Below are positions 61,310 through 64,000 of a DNA stretch of 64,000 nt, in pieces. Below the pieces are notes generated by a model. It was not told the origin of the DNA and made no database searches. It saw only the letters and a program-made list of their open reading frames with translations. The first letter of the stretch is position 1. Every line of letters starts with the position of its first letter. Both the position numbers and the translations under genes were made by a program. Origin of the DNA: Auriscalpium vulgare (lineage: Eukaryota; Basidiomycota; Agaricomycetes; Russulales; Auriscalpiaceae); NCBI GenBank assembly GCA_019915015.1, contig JAHBBC010000006.1, forward strand, positions 1,364,001 to 1,428,000, read 5' to 3'.

Positions 61310-62269
61310 CATATTCGGAGCGGCGACCGTATCTGCATACCGTGAAGATTCGCAGCAATCTCAGCCTCGGCCCTGTCTCCGTTCGCCAATAATTTCTCCT
61401 TGTTGTACAGAAGTTCTTCACGGGTCTCGGTCGAGAACTCCTGGTTTTGAGCTAGATCGGCTACACGTCAACAAGGCGCGTATGATAATATTTGTCTGTC
61501 ACTTACTTTCCACAATGGCGTCGACAGGGCAAGCCTCCTGGCAGAAGCCGCAGTAGATGCACTTTGTCATGTCGATATCTGAAGAAGAAGGATCAGCTTT
61601 GAGCAGCCTCGGCAGTTGAAAAGGCGTACCATATTTCGTGGTTCGTCTTGAGCCGTCCAAACGCGCTTCGCTCTCGATGGTGATGGCTTGAGCAGGGCAA
61701 ATGGCTTCGCACAGCTTGCATGCTTAATTACACGGTGAGCAACGTCACATTGGTTAGAGATGATGTACTCACCGATGCAGCGCTCCTCGCCACTGGGGTA
61801 GCGCCGCAAGGCGTGCTCGCCGCGGAAGCGAGGTGACAACGGGCCTTTCTCATATGGGTACATGATCGTGTATGGTGGGCGGAAGAACTGCTCCATCACG
61901 AGCCACATTGCTAGCGATTTCACGTATGTATAAGCGCACCCGGAGCATGTCCTGAGGTTGGGTATACGCACCTCGGACGATCTCTGTGAAGAAGAACAAG
62001 TTGGCAGCCTTGTCAAGGGCACCGGGGCCGTCTTTGTACGGGTTGATGTACTTGTCGGGCTCATTGGCAGCTGTGTAAGTTGCAGTGGCGCGTGGTGATT
62101 TGATGGGGCCGGAGAGGTGATTATGTTCGTGGACAGGCTCAGCCTGCAGACGCGGTGACGAGGTAGAGAGAAGTCTGTAGGCAACGAGCGAGGGGTGCAA
62201 CTGGGCTGGGCGAGTGATGGCAGCCCGTGCGTAGAGCCCAAGGGCGACGCTGGGGCGAGCAAAAGGCAT
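61310..62269 (-). CDS. complex I 23-kDa Fe-S subunit (NDUFS8/TYKY)
   Basis: Peripheral-arm subunit holding two 4Fe-4S clusters (N6a, N6b) of mitochondrial NADH:ubiquinone oxidoreductase. The start at 62269 gives a mitochondrial presequence ([20 protein letters not shown]). Next come [17 protein letters not shown] and [20 protein letters not shown], then [20 protein letters not shown]. The two cluster motifs are [12 protein letters not shown] and [12 protein letters not shown], all eight cysteines present, joined by [20 protein letters not shown]. The last exons give [20 protein letters not shown] and end IRSPLRI. Six or so short exons. Divergent from prefoldin 2, with 146 bp between starts. 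Confidence 0.93.
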
Positions 62270-62415
62270 AATGGCGGTCGGCGACGAAGCTTGAACTGGT
62301 CCCGACGACGGCTCTCGCTCGTGACGCAGTCACAGCGCGTTACTCCAGCCAATCACAGCTCCCAAAACACAAACCCGGCACGGCTTGCCGCCTCTTCAAC
62401 CTCTCTCCCTACGCC

Positions 62416-62955
62416 ATGTCCACCTCGAAAAAGTTAAAGGCATCTTCGCGACCACAGTTGTCGACAGAAGGTATGCTGCCAGCAACCACATCCCCCGCCA
62501 TGGCACCCTCACGGACTTGTAGACATCCAGGCGAACTACTCCAAGTTCCAGAATGATCTCTCCAATCTGGCGTCCAAGATCGGAGAGCTGGAACAGGAGG
62601 CAGAGGAGCATGCGTGCGTGCTTTTCTCATAATCTACCTCACGCTATTGACGCGTCCCACAGCCTCATCCTAAGTACGCTAAACGAAGCTCTGGTTGACG
62701 AGCCTGATCGGAAATGCTTCCGCTTGATTGGTGGCATACTGGTCGAACGAACCGTCAAGGATGTAGTCCCTGCTCTTCAAACAAATCAGGATGGCGTGAG
62801 TTTCCCAGTGCTCTAGCGGTCCGTTCGTGGCCTGATCAGGAGTGCTGCAGATACGCAAAGTTGTCGCGAGCTTAGCGGAGCAGTATAAAACAAAAGAGGC
62901 GGACTTTGAGAAGTTCAAGCAGGAGTATGGTATCCGCCCGGCCGGACGAATATGA
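62416..62955 (+). CDS. prefoldin subunit 2 (GIM4)
   Basis: Beta-type prefoldin subunit; the hexamer passes unfolded actin and tubulin to the CCT chaperonin in the cytosol. Exon 1 encodes MSTSKKLKASSRPQLSTE. After an intron, the first helix is DIQANYSKFQNDLSNLASKI with GELEQEAEEH. After the next intron come LILSTLNEALVDEPDRKCFR and LIGGILVERTVKDVVPALQT, the beta hairpins. The last exon gives the second coiled-coil helix (VASLAEQYKTKEADFEKFKQ) and ends EYGIRPAGRI. The full family length (about 120 residues) is present. Confidence 0.92.
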
Positions 62956-63277
62956 GGAAATGGTTGTTACATGCGTACGTCGCAAACTCACTGTAGCATT
63001 AGGATCAGCATAGGCGAGCAATTGACGCTGAGGAGGACGGTGACAATCATCGTACCGGTCCTGTATTTCTTCCACTCTGAGAGTGAATGATTGAGACCAG
63101 CCTTGTGCACCAATACGCCGACTATGAGTACTACTTGCAAGTCCAATGCGATTTAAATGAAGAGCAGACTCGTAATCAGATAAGATCTCAAAACGGAATG
63201 CATGACCAATGCCGGTGAACTTGTCGAAGGTTGCGTTCTGCATCTCATGCTGCTCGAAACAACTCCCTCAGTACATC
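62956..63277. other. intergenic region, 322 bp
   Basis: Prefoldin 3' flank and promoter of the F-box gene at 63278. No other gene was seen. Confidence 0.4.
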
Positions 63278-64000
63278 ATGGCTCTGACATTTGAATCTCT
63301 GCCTGTAGAACTCATCACCGGCATCATGGAGGAACTTGATCTCACGTCGCTGATTGCAGTTTCTGCCCTGTCTCGACGTCTTCACAGTATCGCTTCAGAC
63401 CCATCACTCAATCCCTGGCGTTCTCCTATCATGCGCAACTTACGCAGTGGCGTATACGAAGACGTCATGAAGCACCTATGTGTTCGCACCATCGTCCCCA
63501 GACAAAATTGGATAGAGATTCTGTCCTTGGCGGACCCGGCTGTCCTGCTTTTCGATGCCACGCTGCCGAATTTGAAGGAGGTGGAATGGAAAGAGTGTTT
63601 CGAGAGAAGGTTCCTGCCGGGCTGGAGGAAATGGAAACGGGATCTTAGCTGGCGCGAGTGCTTCAAGAGGTTCGTCCCACAGCTCTTCACTAGAAAGGAC
63701 TGAATATACGAAGTGCTACAGGCTACTGTATCGCGCGTGGCATCGTAGCCAGACGACCTGCACGACTGATGAGGCGTGGACTAAGTGTGTTCCTTTCGTT
63801 GTCGGCTTCAGTATGTCTTAAGCTTGACCTTCCAGGTATATCACGCTGAATCGGAATGGCACGGCGAATGAGTTGCAGTCCACTTCTCGGACATTCAATC
63901 CTATTGCCATTTTCAACGAGATGAAGTGCGCTCTCATGCTGTTTGACCTGTTCTCTAATCTCACCCGCTTCCAGGTTACGAAGTAACTTACATCATCTTG
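63278..64000 (+). CDS. F-box protein, truncated by window end
   Basis: Starts MALTFESLPVELITGIMEEL with an N-terminal F-box (DLTSLIAVSALSRRLHSIAS). It continues LKEVEWKECFERRFLPGWRK and LSWRECFKR. Three introns (starting at about 63669, 63786 and 63925) then join LLYRAWHRSQTTCTTDEAWT, KYITLNRNGTANELQSTSRT, FNPIAIFNEMK and LRSNLHHL, where the window ends. This is the common basidiomycete F-box family with the motif YITLNRNGTANE and is different from the LRR paralogs at 34.6-39.8 kb. SCF adaptor role is inferred. Confidence 0.8.

Overview
This 64 kb window is nuclear DNA from a filamentous basidiomycete, most likely an Agaricomycete (mushroom or bracket fungus). Evidence: genes are dense on both strands; almost all are cut by short GT-AG introns of about 45-65 bp, and some exons are only 14-45 bp. 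Gene content fits: F-box/LRR expansion, a CK1-like kinase relic, a velvet regulator, a two-HMG-box protein resembling mushroom exp1, and conserved basidiomycete-only proteins. Exon junctions below were read by eye from GT/AG sites and reading frame.

Layout. 1-2860: CpG-rich, no supportable gene. 2861-10257: TRP-like membrane channel (+), CNH-like conserved protein (-), orphan conserved protein (-). 10509-16204: NOP14 (+), a broken CK1-like kinase (+), and a small in-frame rearranged copy of NOP14 sequence. 16424-24976: ATR/Mec1-type checkpoint kinase (+). 25092-27603: YAF9 (-), a 65-aa COX7-like subunit (+), and COA3 (+). 27855-33912: OSH1-type oxysterol-binding protein (+) and an RNase III/dsRBD protein (-). 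34651-39828: three head-to-tail F-box/LRR paralogs (-); the first is intact, the second has a frameshifted N-terminus, and the third is a pseudogene carrying a near-perfect 37-bp palindrome. 40078-45596: PAPS reductase (-), ArfGAP GCS1 (-), velB-type velvet protein (+). 45782-50307: large PPR protein (-) and GNAT acetyltransferase (+). 50646-55888: two-HMG-box protein (-), GRIM-19 complex I subunit (-), INO80F-like proline-rich protein (+). 57821-62955: S-adenosylmethionine mitochondrial carrier (-), an orphan ORF (-), complex I 23-kDa Fe-S subunit (-), prefoldin 2 (+). 63278-64000: start of another F-box gene (+).

A mitochondrial theme recurs without one continuous cluster: COX7-like and COA3 (complex IV), GRIM-19 and the 23-kDa subunit (complex I), the SAM carrier, a PPR protein, and an RNase III with a presequence-like N-terminus. 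Several pairs are divergent with short shared promoters: YAF9/COX7, NDUFS8/PFD2 and gene 3/NOP14.

I did not find a convincing new multi-gene system. The most unusual material is evidence of local rearrangement and gene decay: the F-box cluster with its template-switch-like palindrome, the chimeric NOP14 fragment, and the stop-interrupted kinase.
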